From the NCBI RefSeq assembly GCF_000496835.1, contig NZ_KI543237.1, forward strand, positions 62,001 through 126,000: DNA of 64,000 nt, given 5' to 3'. Below, one piece after another: positions 8,667 through 16,771 of the stretch. The translations under genes were made by a program, and so were the position numbers. The notes under the pieces were generated by a model. The model saw only the letters and a list, made by a program, of their open reading frames with translations. It made no database searches and was not told the origin of the DNA. Numbering within the stretch: position 1 is the stretch's first letter; the number at the start of each line of letters is the position of its first letter. The DNA is from Thalassobacillus devorans MSP14 (GTDB lineage Bacteria; Bacillota; Bacilli; Bacillales; Halobacillaceae).

Positions 8667-8815
8667 AGCAGCACCTCCATACAAATGCATCATAACCTAA
8701 TTCTTTCATCATGATATCACATTTACATACATAACAGGAAAAGGATGCATATTTACGTAGTTATACAAACTCTGCTATCATATATAAGGACTTTAATGTA
8801 TCGGAGGAGAAGTAA

Positions 8816-9790
8816 TTGGATAGAGAACTCGCATTAGAATTAGTACGTGTAACCGAAGCAGCTGCCATAGCCTCAGCACAATGGATGGGACGCGGCGATA
8901 AGATCAACGCAGATGACGCAGCTACCTCGGCCATGAGAGCTATGTTTGATTCCGTAGCAATGGAAGGTGTCGTAGTCATTGGAGAAGGAGAATTGGATGA
9001 GGCACCGATGCTTTATATAGGTGAGGAATTAGGTAATAAGACCGGTCCTGCTGTAGATATTGCTGTCGACCCGCTGGAAGGCACAAATATAGTCGCTAAA
9101 GGTCATAACAACGCCATGGCTGTCATAGCAGCAGCAGAGCGAGGTGCCCTTCTTCATGCCCCGGACATGTATATGGATAAAATTGCCGTCGGTAAAAATG
9201 CCAAAGGACTTATTCATCTTGATGATCCGATTGAACGTACCATCGATATTGTAGCACGCGCCAATAACAAACGGGTAAGAGACCTGACTGTCATTATCCA
9301 GGAACGGGACCGCCATGAAGACCTTATCCAGCGAGTAATCCAAAAAGGGGCACGAGTCAAGCTGTTTGGTGACGGCGATGTGGGTGCATCAATCGCTACA
9401 TGCCTCCCTCATACAGGAGTAGACTTGTTCGTTGGCAGAGGTGGTGCTCCAGAAGGTGTAATCTCCGCTGCGGCAATCAAGAGTTTAGACGGCGATATGC
9501 AGGCTCGACTAGTACCTCAAAATGACGCTGAAAGTGACCGCTGTAAAACGATGGGGTTAGAGGACCCGCTGCAGTTATTGACGATGGACGATTTAGTTAA
9601 AAGCGACGACGCCATTTTTGCTGCTACAGGTGTAACTGAAGGTGAACTTTTGAATGGTGTGAAATTTCTGGGCGGTGATTTGACCGAAACGGATTCCATC
9701 GTCATGCGAGCTAAAACGAAGACCGTTCGCTTTGTGAAAGCTCACCACCATCTTTCCCAAAAGCCTCACTTGGTCATGAATGAAAAATAA
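8816..9790 (+). CDS. glpX: Fructose-1,6-bisphosphatase class II (GlpX), TTG start
   Basis: Hydrolyses fructose-1,6-bisphosphate to fructose-6-phosphate in gluconeogenesis; a metal-dependent cytosolic enzyme. It is 324 residues. GlpX signatures are visible: RVTEAAAIASAQWMGRG at the N-terminus, GEGELDEAPMLYIGE (metal-binding acidic cluster) and AVDPLEGTNIVAKG. The start is a TTG at 8816, supported by CGGAGGAGA about 8 bases upstream and by alignment of the N-terminal motif. DUF3055 follows 13 bases downstream in the same unit. Alternatively inositol-phosphatase-like, but the DPLEGTN context favours GlpX. Confidence 0.94.
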   Translation: MDRELALELVRVTEAAAIASAQWMGRGDKINADDAATSAMRAMFDSVAMEGVVVIGEGELDEAPMLYIGEELGNKTGPAVDIAVDPLEGTNIVAKGHNNAMAVIAAAERGALLHAPDMYMDKIAVGKNAKGLIHLDDPIERTIDIVARANNKRVRDLTVIIQERDRHEDLIQRVIQKGARVKLFGDGDVGASIATCLPHTGVDLFVGRGGAPEGVISAAAIKSLDGDMQARLVPQNDAESDRCKTMGLEDPLQLLTMDDLVKSDDAIFAATGVTEGELLNGVKFLGGDLTETDSIVMRAKTKTVRFVKAHHHLSQKPHLVMNEK

Positions 9791-9803
9791 GGAGGAATCA
9801 GAA

Positions 9804-10073
9804 ATGGAAGAAGAACGTTTCTTTCTCTATGATGAACAAGAAAAAAGCGATACCCGTTTCGTAAGTTTCATGGGAGCGACCCACCGTCATGATTTAGCCC
9901 TTGTAAAAACAAGCCGCTATTACGGGAAAACACTGGTTCTCGATATTCAAGGCAATCGTTTTGCAATCATCGGCCATGATGACCTTGAAGAACCTGGCTA
10001 CCTGGAGCATGCCTTCAATTTAAATGAAATTGACGCGGAAGAACTTCGTGAATTTTTAAGGGAAGCTATTTAA
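9804..10073 (+). CDS. DUF3055 (SAV0927) family protein
   Basis: Conserved Bacillota cytosolic protein of 89 residues with no known function. Family recognition rests on RFVSFMGATHRHDLALVKTSRYYGKTLVLD and the closing DDLEEPGYLEHAFNL. The ATG at 9804 has AAGGAGG at a good distance; a frame extension upstream overlaps glpX and is not needed. It is cotranscribed with glpX and ends in a strong shared terminator. Confidence 0.85.
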   Translation: MEEERFFLYDEQEKSDTRFVSFMGATHRHDLALVKTSRYYGKTLVLDIQGNRFAIIGHDDLEEPGYLEHAFNLNEIDAEELREFLREAI

Positions 10074-10080
10074 TATATAT

Positions 10081-10120
10081 AAAAACCCTTCTTTAGCTTG
10101 AAGCCAAAGAAGGGTTTTTT
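10081..10120. terminator. Strong bidirectional terminator
   Basis: AAAAACCCTTCTTT (10081-10094) pairs with AAAGAAGGGTTTTT (10106-10119); it works for the glpX unit and the converging yutD, whose stop codon touches it. Confidence 0.92.
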
Positions 10121-10391
10121 AGTTGATTTTTTTCAATAAAAAATAGGCACATCCAAAATTACAGTACTCGTATAAATAATCCTCGAGTGTACTGATTTTT
10201 GTATCGAAAGTAGCTTTTGGATTCTGATCATCATAAAATCCCCGCAAGCGCAGCTGACCGTATCCCCAGTCACCCACAATATAATCATACTTGCTCAAAA
10301 TATCACTGAACCGCTGTTCTATAGCTTCCACCTGATAACCATTCCGATAATCTCTCACGATTTCATATTGTTTACCAAACAATTCAATCAT
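10119..10391 (-). CDS. yutD: YutD family protein (DUF1027)
   Basis: A 90-residue conserved cytosolic protein of unknown function. The start at MIELFGKQYEIV (10391) leaves eight bases after GAGG; two upstream starts overlap the Shine-Dalgarno. The signature is DYIVGDWGYGQLRLRGFY followed by LEDYLYEYCNFGCAYFLLKK, the latter with the paired cysteines typical of YutD. Its order relative to yutE and yutC matches B. subtilis. Confidence 0.88.
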   Translation of the reverse strand: MIELFGKQYEIVRDYRNGYQVEAIEQRFSDILSKYDYIVGDWGYGQLRLRGFYDDQNPKATFDTKISTLEDYLYEYCNFGCAYFLLKKIN

Positions 10392-10528
10392 TTCCATCAC
10401 CTCTTACACTAACTAAATTTTATCATACTTTTCACTATATAGTCACAGGGAATATTTAATTCGTATGAATTCACCGGCTTCGCCCGAAAATAGTTACAGG
10501 GGGAACATATAAAAAAGGAGGAAACCAA

Positions 10529-11179
10529 GTGAACAAAACCTTTGCAGCATCCATCCTTATAAGCGGTATATTACTGGGAGGGTGTGCAGGACAAGAAGAT
10601 GAAAATGCAATGGACCGTTATGGCAATAAAGATGATAACCAAGGAGCATTGAACGGAAATGCTATGGATAATTACCAGTCCCCCGCTGAACGGGATGGGG
10701 AGGGAGATATGACTGATCAATTAGGTTATGTCCGTTATGACAAAAGCCAGGTGGATCCCCAAGGGGATTATTCTACAAGCGTGAACCGGGAAGAAACCGC
10801 CGATATGATAACGAAAATGATTTTAACCATGGATGAGATAACGAATGCAGGGACATTGGTAACAGATGACGAAGTGCTGATCGCTTATGAGAAAGCAGAT
10901 GAGATCGACCGTAACCAGGCAGCTGATATGGTCAAAAAGACAGCATTGAGTCTTGTTCCCCGTTACTACGAAGTTTATGTATCTGATCAGGAACAATCTT
11001 TTGGGGATATCCAAAGTTTAAGTAATTCGAGTATTAATGATAAAAATTACGACAACGTTCTGGAAAATGCCATTAAGCGGATGCGGCAATCCCCGCAAGG
11101 CGAAGCAACCTATAATGATGAAACAAAATCAAAGACAGATCCACGGGATTCAACAAATAATATGATGAACGCTAAATAA
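10529..11179 (+). CDS. YhcN/YlaJ-type sporulation lipoprotein (YutC-like), GTG start
   Basis: Probable forespore or inner-spore-membrane lipoprotein, 216 residues. A short signal peptide ends in the lipobox LLGGC (Cys19), followed by an Asn/Asp-rich low-complexity linker (about 20-90) and a C-terminal YhcN/YlaJ domain (about 85-185) with ADMITKMILTMDEITNAGTL and EVYVSDQE. A GTG start at 10529 has AAGGAGG seven to eight bases upstream. The position next to lytH agrees with yutC of B. subtilis. Its exact role in spores or germination is unknown. Confidence 0.84.
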   Translation: MNKTFAASILISGILLGGCAGQEDENAMDRYGNKDDNQGALNGNAMDNYQSPAERDGEGDMTDQLGYVRYDKSQVDPQGDYSTSVNREETADMITKMILTMDEITNAGTLVTDDEVLIAYEKADEIDRNQAADMVKKTALSLVPRYYEVYVSDQEQSFGDIQSLSNSSINDKNYDNVLENAIKRMRQSPQGEATYNDETKSKTDPRDSTNNMMNAK

Positions 11180-11183
11180 CCAC

Positions 11184-11213
11184 ACAGGAAAGTGGATACC
11201 CACTTTCCTGTTT
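11184..11213 (+). terminator. Terminator of the spore lipoprotein gene
   Basis: A perfect 12-bp stem (ACAGGAAAGTGG, 11184-11195, with CCACTTTCCTGT, 11200-11211), a 4-base loop, then TTATTTTAT. Confidence 0.9.
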
Positions 11214-11306
11214 ATTTTATCTCTTTCCCTCTGTTTCACTTATTTTCCATAAATAGTTGAGCCCGGCATTTCACAAGCTAAGGTTATCAATTGGTTGGAG
11301 TGACGA

Positions 11307-12299
11307 ATGATGAAACGAACAGCTATGTTTATCTTCCTTTTCTTTATGTTTGCAGGTGCCTTATTTTCCTCTATTGCTTCAGGTGCAGAAAAAAGTGAAG
11401 AACAGATAAAAAAAGAAGAAAACCAAACCCGGATGAACTTATATAAAAAGACCGCTGCTACTACGCTCATTCCCTGGTACTATCTGGCAGCAATTGACCA
11501 GTTTGAACGTCAGGTGCATGAAGACTTTCCTGAGGATAGGGTAACCGCTATCCAGCCGGAAAGTGTCTTTTGGAATGGCTTGGATAACCCAAATCAATCA
11601 GATAGGCAATCCCCATTGATAACAAAAATGTTCAACGGATGGGGAGATGATGGAAATGGCGATGGAATTGCAGATAAGAATAACGATGAGGACGTATTAT
11701 ACAGTATCGCATCGTACCTTTCTTCCTTTGGTCATAATCCAGACGATATAAAGATCGCTTTATGGCAATATTACCATCGTGACTTAAGTGTTCAAACGAT
11801 CATGAATAATGCACGTGTCTTCAAACATTTCGGTACCATCCATTTAACAGACCGGAACTTTCCTGTCCCGCTCCATGCCAACTATAGCTACCGTAGCACA
11901 TGGGGGGATGCAAGGGGATTCGGTGGAAGAAGGATCCATGAAGGTACAGATATTTTCGCTAATTATGGCGTTCCCGTGCAGTCCACTACTTATGGAGTCA
12001 TTGAAATGAAAGGGTGGAACAAATATGGCGGATGGCGCATTGGTATAAGGGATATTTTCAACATTTATCACTACTATGCGCATTTGAATGGATTTGAGGA
12101 CGGTGTAAATGTCGGCGATGTTGTAAAACCCGGGGATGTCATCGGTTCTGTAGGAGCCACAGGATATGGACCTCCAGGAACCTCCGGTAAGTTCCCTCCC
12201 CACTTACATTATGGCATGTACAAAGATAACGGATATAGTGAGTGGTCGTTCGACCCTTATCCTTATTTAAAAAAGTGGGAACGGATGTCCAGAGATTAA
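11307..12299 (+). CDS. lytH: Sporulation L-Ala-D-Glu endopeptidase LytH (M23 family)
   Basis: Cuts peptide side chains in spore cortex precursor peptidoglycan to leave single L-alanine residues. It is 330 residues. An N-terminal signal/anchor segment (4-26) is followed by a helical region, then a C-terminal LytM/M23 zinc peptidase domain (about 185-320). Metal and catalytic residues are visible: His211 and Asp215 in RRIHEGTDIF, His259 in YYAHLNG, and His299/His301 in PPHLHYGMY. The residue spacing follows the M23 HxxxD...HxH pattern. TTGGAG is six bases before the ATG. As in B. subtilis it is followed, after an inserted transporter block, by yunB. Confidence 0.92.
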   Translation: MMKRTAMFIFLFFMFAGALFSSIASGAEKSEEQIKKEENQTRMNLYKKTAATTLIPWYYLAAIDQFERQVHEDFPEDRVTAIQPESVFWNGLDNPNQSDRQSPLITKMFNGWGDDGNGDGIADKNNDEDVLYSIASYLSSFGHNPDDIKIALWQYYHRDLSVQTIMNNARVFKHFGTIHLTDRNFPVPLHANYSYRSTWGDARGFGGRRIHEGTDIFANYGVPVQSTTYGVIEMKGWNKYGGWRIGIRDIFNIYHYYAHLNGFEDGVNVGDVVKPGDVIGSVGATGYGPPGTSGKFPPHLHYGMYKDNGYSEWSFDPYPYLKKWERMSRD

Positions 12300-12327
12300 C
12301 AACCGCAAATTATAAAGCACTAAAATA

Positions 12328-12357
12328 GAGCGCCGTACAATACCATGTACGGCGCTC
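12328..12357. terminator. Hairpin between lytH and the MetS-like gene
   Basis: A perfect 12-bp stem, GAGCGCCGTACA (12328-12339) with TGTACGGCGCTC (12346-12357). The better T-run (TATTTTAG) is on the minus strand, so it mainly ends the transporter operon. Confidence 0.82.
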
Positions 12358-12363
12358 GATAGT

Positions 12364-12465
12364 TTATGATTTAGATTTGCGTACAGCATTCATAATACTT
12401 GCTGTCAGACCTCCCCATATAACAACCATGCCAATAACCATCATAACAATTGCACTGCCTGTCAT
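12364..12465 (-). CDS. metS: MetS-like small subunit of an NSS methionine/alanine importer
   Basis: A 33-residue peptide, starting MTGSAIVMMVIGMVVIWGG and ending in a basic tail (NAVRKSKS): one transmembrane helix. An AGGAGGTCGT Shine-Dalgarno lies inside the last codons of the transporter gene immediately upstream, whose stop is one base before this ATG, so the two are translationally coupled. The sequence matches the small-subunit family that accompanies NSS transporters (MetPS of Corynebacterium), where it is needed for uptake. A transcription hairpin follows the stop. Confidence 0.85.
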   Translation of the reverse strand: MTGSAIVMMVIGMVVIWGGLTASIMNAVRKSKS

Positions 12466-12466
12466 A

Positions 12467-14002
12467 TTAAACGACCTCCTCTTTGCTCTGTGATTCTTCC
12501 TTCAAAGAGCTCGCATGCCAGCGTTTAAAGGTTAGCAGGATGCCGACTACTAAAGCAAAGGCTGCGACAGACCATCCTCCAAAGAGGATGAAGGCATCCG
12601 AATACCCTTCATAGTTACCTGTCTCTGTATCAAATTGTTTAGTTAGGTTCTGTCTGAACAAGTCAAACATCATATAACCAAGAACTATAGGTGTAATGCC
12701 CCCTAAGCTGATTTTCCACCAGCTGCCCAGACGAATATCAGAAATAGCATTTGCATGGTTTTGAAGATCAGTAAGCTTACGAAGGAACCATGCAATCATG
12801 ACGACCTCCACCAGTCCTACAAAGGCTACACCGAACTGGTTGATGAAATAATCGGCGGCATCCAGGAAGTAAAGACCACCCTGGGTTGAGAATAAAATAG
12901 ATGTTAAAGCAGCCAAACCGCCACCAATTCCTACAGCTGCAGTTCTGGAAAGACCCAGCTTCTCTTTGATCCCTGCTACATAGGTTTCTGAAATAGAAAT
13001 AAGAGAAGATAAACCAGCAAGAACTAATGATAAGAAGAATAAGAATCCGAATAATCCATTCAACGCAGGCATTTCGTTAATGATTTGCGGGAATACAACA
13101 AAGGCAAGGCCGACTCCGCCACTTACTACCTCTTCTACACCCACACCATTTTGCTGCGCCATGAAACCTAATGCACCGAACACACCGATACCGGCGAGCA
13201 GTTCAAAACTTGAGTTACCGAAACCGGTAATGAAGGCATTGTTTGTAATATCCGATTTTTTCGGAAGATAACTGGAATACGTAATCATGATCGCGAATGC
13301 AATAGATAAACTGAAGAAGATCTGTCCGTAGGCTGCAACCCAAACACTTCCACTCATGATCGTATCAAAATTTGGTGCAAAGAAGGTTTGAAGACCTTCT
13401 GCCGCTCCAGGCAAAGTAATAGCACGAAGCACGATAATCAGGAATAGTACTACAAGAGTTGGTATGAAAATTTTGTTAGCAACTTCAATACCCTTCTTGA
13501 CACCCTTGAATAAGACACCAAGAGTGATCAGCCATACGAAGATTAACGGGAAAAACACACCAGGTACAAGGCTTCCTGTTTGACCAGGATCTACAGATAA
13601 GTTCAAATAATCACTAAATAAGAAAGCCTCAGTATCCTGTCCCCAGCTTAAGTTGAATGCAAAGTAGCTGTAAGAAATCGCCCATGCAATGATTACGGCA
13701 TAATACGTGGAAATGACGAATGAAACCAATACGGCCCACCAGCCAAGCCATTCTGTCTTTTTATTCATTCGAAAGAACGAAAGTGGAGCTGAACCGCGAT
13801 ACTTATGACCAATGGTAAACTCCATGATCAATAACGGAATACCAGCAGTCAATAGGGCGAATAAATAAGGGATAAAAAATGCTCCCCCACCATTCTCATA
13901 AGCTACTGCGGGAAACCGCCAAATATTACCCAAGCCGATAGCAGAGCCCATGGCCGCTAATATAAAACCAGCCCGCGTCCCCCATTGTGAACGTTTTTCC
14001 AT
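12467..14002 (-). CDS. metP: NSS-family sodium-dependent methionine/alanine importer, large subunit
   Basis: A 511-residue multi-spanning symporter with about 12 transmembrane helices, using sodium to import a neutral amino acid. The N-terminal signature QWGTRAGFILAAMGSAIGLG followed by NIWRFPAVAYENGGGAF is the Na+ and substrate-binding unwound helix 1 of LeuT-fold transporters. A charged cytoplasmic tail closes the protein. The partner small subunit directly downstream points to the MetPS type, with methionine and alanine as likely substrates. This block and the next transporter interrupt the lytH-yunB order known from B. subtilis. Confidence 0.9.
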   Translation of the reverse strand: MEKRSQWGTRAGFILAAMGSAIGLGNIWRFPAVAYENGGGAFFIPYLFALLTAGIPLLIMEFTIGHKYRGSAPLSFFRMNKKTEWLGWWAVLVSFVISTYYAVIIAWAISYSYFAFNLSWGQDTEAFLFSDYLNLSVDPGQTGSLVPGVFFPLIFVWLITLGVLFKGVKKGIEVANKIFIPTLVVLFLIIVLRAITLPGAAEGLQTFFAPNFDTIMSGSVWVAAYGQIFFSLSIAFAIMITYSSYLPKKSDITNNAFITGFGNSSFELLAGIGVFGALGFMAQQNGVGVEEVVSGGVGLAFVVFPQIINEMPALNGLFGFLFFLSLVLAGLSSLISISETYVAGIKEKLGLSRTAAVGIGGGLAALTSILFSTQGGLYFLDAADYFINQFGVAFVGLVEVVMIAWFLRKLTDLQNHANAISDIRLGSWWKISLGGITPIVLGYMMFDLFRQNLTKQFDTETGNYEGYSDAFILFGGWSVAAFALVVGILLTFKRWHASSLKEESQSKEEVV

Positions 14003-14193
14003 TTTGTAAGACCTCCCTTTGTTTTAATTCTCCCTCACTCTTCTATTATGCTTGTATTTAAGAGAGAATGTTATAAAAATTTATTTTTTTCAGATAATTC
14101 AACTTATCTGCTTGTATTATACCGTGACTAAAGAAGGGTGTCAAAGAAATATTAAATTATTCAGATTTTTCTATCATAGGAAAAAACAAACAA

Positions 14194-14225
14194 AAAAAGC
14201 GCGTCATCACTTTAACGCGCTTTTT
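14194..14225. terminator. Terminator of the lysine-regulated transporter gene
   Basis: AAAAAGCGCGT (14194-14204) and ACGCGCTTTTT (14215-14225) form a perfect 11-bp stem five bases past the stop of the NhaC-family gene. The rest of the 14003-14193 gap is AT-rich upstream sequence of metP. Confidence 0.88.
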
Positions 14226-14229
14226 ATAA

Positions 14230-15813
14230 TTACTGATTATTTTCTTTCAGCGAAGGTGAAAACAGATGAATCAATATACCTATAGCGCTTGTAATGACCA
14301 ACGTAAGAATCAATGGGAGAACTACTTCCCCGGTAAATCCTAAAATAAGATAACCAATTCCTGCAGCTGCTGCGGCAATCAAGGCATAAGGTAATTGAGT
14401 AAGCACATGATCGATATGGTTAGCCCCCGCTCCAGTGGATGACAATATCGTTGTATCAGATATCGGAGAGCAGTGATCTCCAAAAACTGATCCTGCCAGA
14501 ACTGCAGATAAAGCTGGCAGGATCAGGCTTACATCTTGTATAGCAGCAATCTCTCCAGCTATTGGCAGCATGATCCCGAAGGTTCCCCATGAAGTACCAG
14601 TTCCAAGCGCCATGAATCCGGAAACGACGAATATCAAAAATGGCAGATATGCCGGGCTAATGGAAGCTTTTTCTACAAGGCCGGCTAAATATTCACCAGT
14701 AGCCAATTGATCAATCACTGAACCGATGATCCAGGCAAATACTAAAATATAAATAGCTGGAAGCATAGCCTTCGTCCCTTCCCACAGCACATTGCCCATG
14801 TGAGATTTAGGACCCGGCTGAAGGCCGTAGAATATTGCCGCTGTAATAACAGACAATAGTCCTCCTGTGAACAAGGAGATATTCACATTCGTATTTTCAA
14901 AAATCGATAACAAGGTAGCCGTTCCTTCTGTATTTTGAATACCTGTAACCATCATGGCCCCTATGGTTCCGATAATCAACACAGCAATCGGGACTAATAA
15001 ATGATATATTCTGCCGTTATCATGCGGCTTGAATTCATCATTCAAATCCCCCGGGATATCCCCACGTGATGGGTCAGTGACTTCCCCTGTTTCCAATGCT
15101 CTCTTCTCATGTTTTCTCATTGGACCCACATCAATCTTCATATATGCTGCCATAAATACTAATAATAAAGCAGCAAACACATAAAGATTGGCAGGTATCA
15201 TTTTAACAAAAGCTTCTAAAGGCTGATAATCAGATATCTCATTCGCCACGAGAATACTGCCGATTGTGCCAATGATGTAAGCACCCCAGCTGGAAATCGG
15301 CGAAATAACCGTCACTGGTGCAGATGTAGAGTCAATAAAATAAGCAAGTTTGGCTCGTGATATTTTATACCGGTCGGTTAATGGCCGTGCTACCTGCCCA
15401 ACTGCTAAAGCGTTGAAATAATCATCAATGAAAATGATTATTCCTAAATATGCCGGTACCGCCTGAGCACCCGTCCTTGTTTTAATACGATTGATCGCCC
15501 ATTCACCAAAAGCCTTGCTGCCCCCAGAGGCTGTCATGAAAGCAGTCGCCATTCCAAGCAGGATTAAGAATAAGAATAAATAAATATTCCCCATATTCCA
15601 TCCTTCCAGAGATAACAGCTTAGCGGTGTCAACGATGAATATTTCATAGAACATCGTCCAAATTGCTCCTGCCGTCTCCATAATACTGAAGTCATATAGA
15701 AGTAAAGCACCTACAATGATTCCGATGCCCAAAGACAATATGACCTTGCGTGTAACAATAACCAATATAAGCATTAAAATTGCAGGTATCAAAGAGTAGA
15801 TTGTACCTTCCAT
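14230..15813 (-). CDS. lysW: NhaC-family transporter under a lysine riboswitch (LysW-like lysine transporter)
   Basis: A 527-residue membrane protein with about 11-12 hydrophobic segments. It belongs to the NhaC antiporter family by motifs FIDDYFNALAVGQVARPLTD, TSAPVTVISPISSWGAYI and FGDHCSPISDTTILSSTGAG. By family alone it would be called a Na+/H+ antiporter, but the leader upstream is a lysine riboswitch, and riboswitch-controlled NhaC-family genes were proposed by comparative genomics to be lysine transporters (LysW). The lysine assignment is therefore inference from regulation. A long cytoplasmic loop rich in charged residues (about 238-275) is visible. Confidence 0.83.
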   Translation of the reverse strand: MEGTIYSLIPAILMLILVIVTRKVILSLGIGIIVGALLLYDFSIMETAGAIWTMFYEIFIVDTAKLLSLEGWNMGNIYLFLFLILLGMATAFMTASGGSKAFGEWAINRIKTRTGAQAVPAYLGIIIFIDDYFNALAVGQVARPLTDRYKISRAKLAYFIDSTSAPVTVISPISSWGAYIIGTIGSILVANEISDYQPLEAFVKMIPANLYVFAALLLVFMAAYMKIDVGPMRKHEKRALETGEVTDPSRGDIPGDLNDEFKPHDNGRIYHLLVPIAVLIIGTIGAMMVTGIQNTEGTATLLSIFENTNVNISLFTGGLLSVITAAIFYGLQPGPKSHMGNVLWEGTKAMLPAIYILVFAWIIGSVIDQLATGEYLAGLVEKASISPAYLPFLIFVVSGFMALGTGTSWGTFGIMLPIAGEIAAIQDVSLILPALSAVLAGSVFGDHCSPISDTTILSSTGAGANHIDHVLTQLPYALIAAAAAGIGYLILGFTGEVVLPLILTLVITSAIGILIHLFSPSLKENNQ

Positions 15814-15916
15814 GCTAATTCCCCTCCATATCTGTGATTCTTTAGATGGTCACATTCTTTTTGAATGTGGGGATGCCATGGGTGTGTGGATATATACTAC
15901 TGTGGTAAATGAGGAA

Positions 15917-15960
15917 TAAAAAAAGAGCAATGAAAGAAAAATAATCTTTCATTGCTCTTG
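15917..15960 (-). terminator. Riboswitch expression-platform terminator
   Basis: On the minus strand AAGAGCAATGAAAGA pairs with TCTTTCATTGCTCTT and is followed by TTTTTATT, about 100 bases before the transporter ATG. It closely resembles the terminator after the B. subtilis lysC L-box. Confidence 0.9.
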
Positions 15961-15984
15961 GACAGCAAATTTGATTATCCTTCA

Positions 15985-16178
15985 TTTCGATCAGTAGCGC
16001 ACCATGCATCCATATCTTTAGTATGCATGACAGTGCCTTTCCTATTAGGAAAAGCACCAGCATTTCCGTATTCGACCATACTTCATGCTTCGGCAGACAG
16101 CCCTTTTACCAACCATCCTCGTTGTCATTCTCCAGTTGATTACTCATGCAGCCTGCGCCTCTACCTCACCGATCTGAT
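15985..16178 (-). promoter_or_regulatory. Lysine riboswitch (L-box)
   Basis: On the minus strand the conserved core appears in order: GAGGTAGAGGCGCAGG (5' P1/P2 region), AGTAATCAACTGGAGAATGA, TAAAAGGGCTGTCTGCCGAAG, a GCTGGTGC segment, and the closing GGTGCGCTACTGATC (complement of 15988-16003). The pattern and length (about 190 nt) match lysine aptamers. Low lysine should allow anti-termination and expression of the downstream NhaC-family gene. Confidence 0.93.
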
Positions 16179-16189
16179 AAGGTCACGCA

Positions 16190-16219
16190 ATATTAAAATT
16201 TCCTCGAGTATTGTATCAA
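16190..16219 (-). promoter_or_regulatory. Sigma-A promoter for the lysine riboswitch transcript
   Basis: TTGATA (complement of 16214-16219), 18-base spacer, TAATAT (complement of 16190-16195). A start near 16183 would place the riboswitch directly at the 5' end. Confidence 0.75.
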
Positions 16220-16281
16220 TTAATAATTAATTATGCAAGAGATTTTCTAAATAGTCTCTGTTAATTCTCAGTGCTGATTTT

Positions 16282-16763
16282 TAAGTTGAAGACTCAGTTT
16301 CGAGACTTTAGGTTGCGGTTATGGTGGCTGGGAAAACGGATCGCTTTCCGTGGGCATGAGGTGAGCTTCCTCAGGCTGCGCCTTGCGGGATCTCACCGAT
16401 CATGTTCACCCCACAGGAGTCTCACCGTTTTCCAGCCACCATACGTTTATTAGTGTCTCGAAACATCTTTTAAATACGTGCTTTTGGAAGAAGGCATACT
16501 CAATTTAGCATTGTAATAGAAATTTGATCACACTAGGGGTGGACTTTCCAATCACGATTTCGAGTATCTTTTATGGCAAAGGGCGTAGGGGAACTGCGAG
16601 ACTCCTGTGGGAAATGCGTGTTAGATGAGACCCCACAGAGCGTCAGCTCGAGGAGGCTCATCACTCGCCCACGGAAAGCGAGTTGTTCCCCAACGCCCTT
16701 ACCCTCTTACAATATCTCGAAATCAAGTCTTCGACTTTTCGGCCATATAATTGAATAGGTCTT
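16282..16763 (+). repeat. Long palindromic repeat element, copy 1
   Basis: About 480 bp between the riboswitch promoter and yunB, with no gene. It opens with GAAGACTCAGTTTCGAGAC (16289) and closes with ATCTCGAAATCAAGTCTTC (about 16714) plus a CGGCCAT...TTGAATAGG tail. Inside are two inverted arms (about 16330-16435 and 16585-16705). Each arm is itself an imperfect hairpin of the form CGCTTTCCGTGGGC...CCCACAGGAGTCTC. Related copies are at 30.3 and 51.2 kb. Confidence 0.85.
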
Positions 16764-16771
16764 ATGAGGTT

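Noticed and set aside
14052-14285. 77-codon plus-strand frame upstream of metP
   Set aside because: AT-rich, crosses the terminator at 14194-14225 and overlaps the NhaC-family gene on the other strand.
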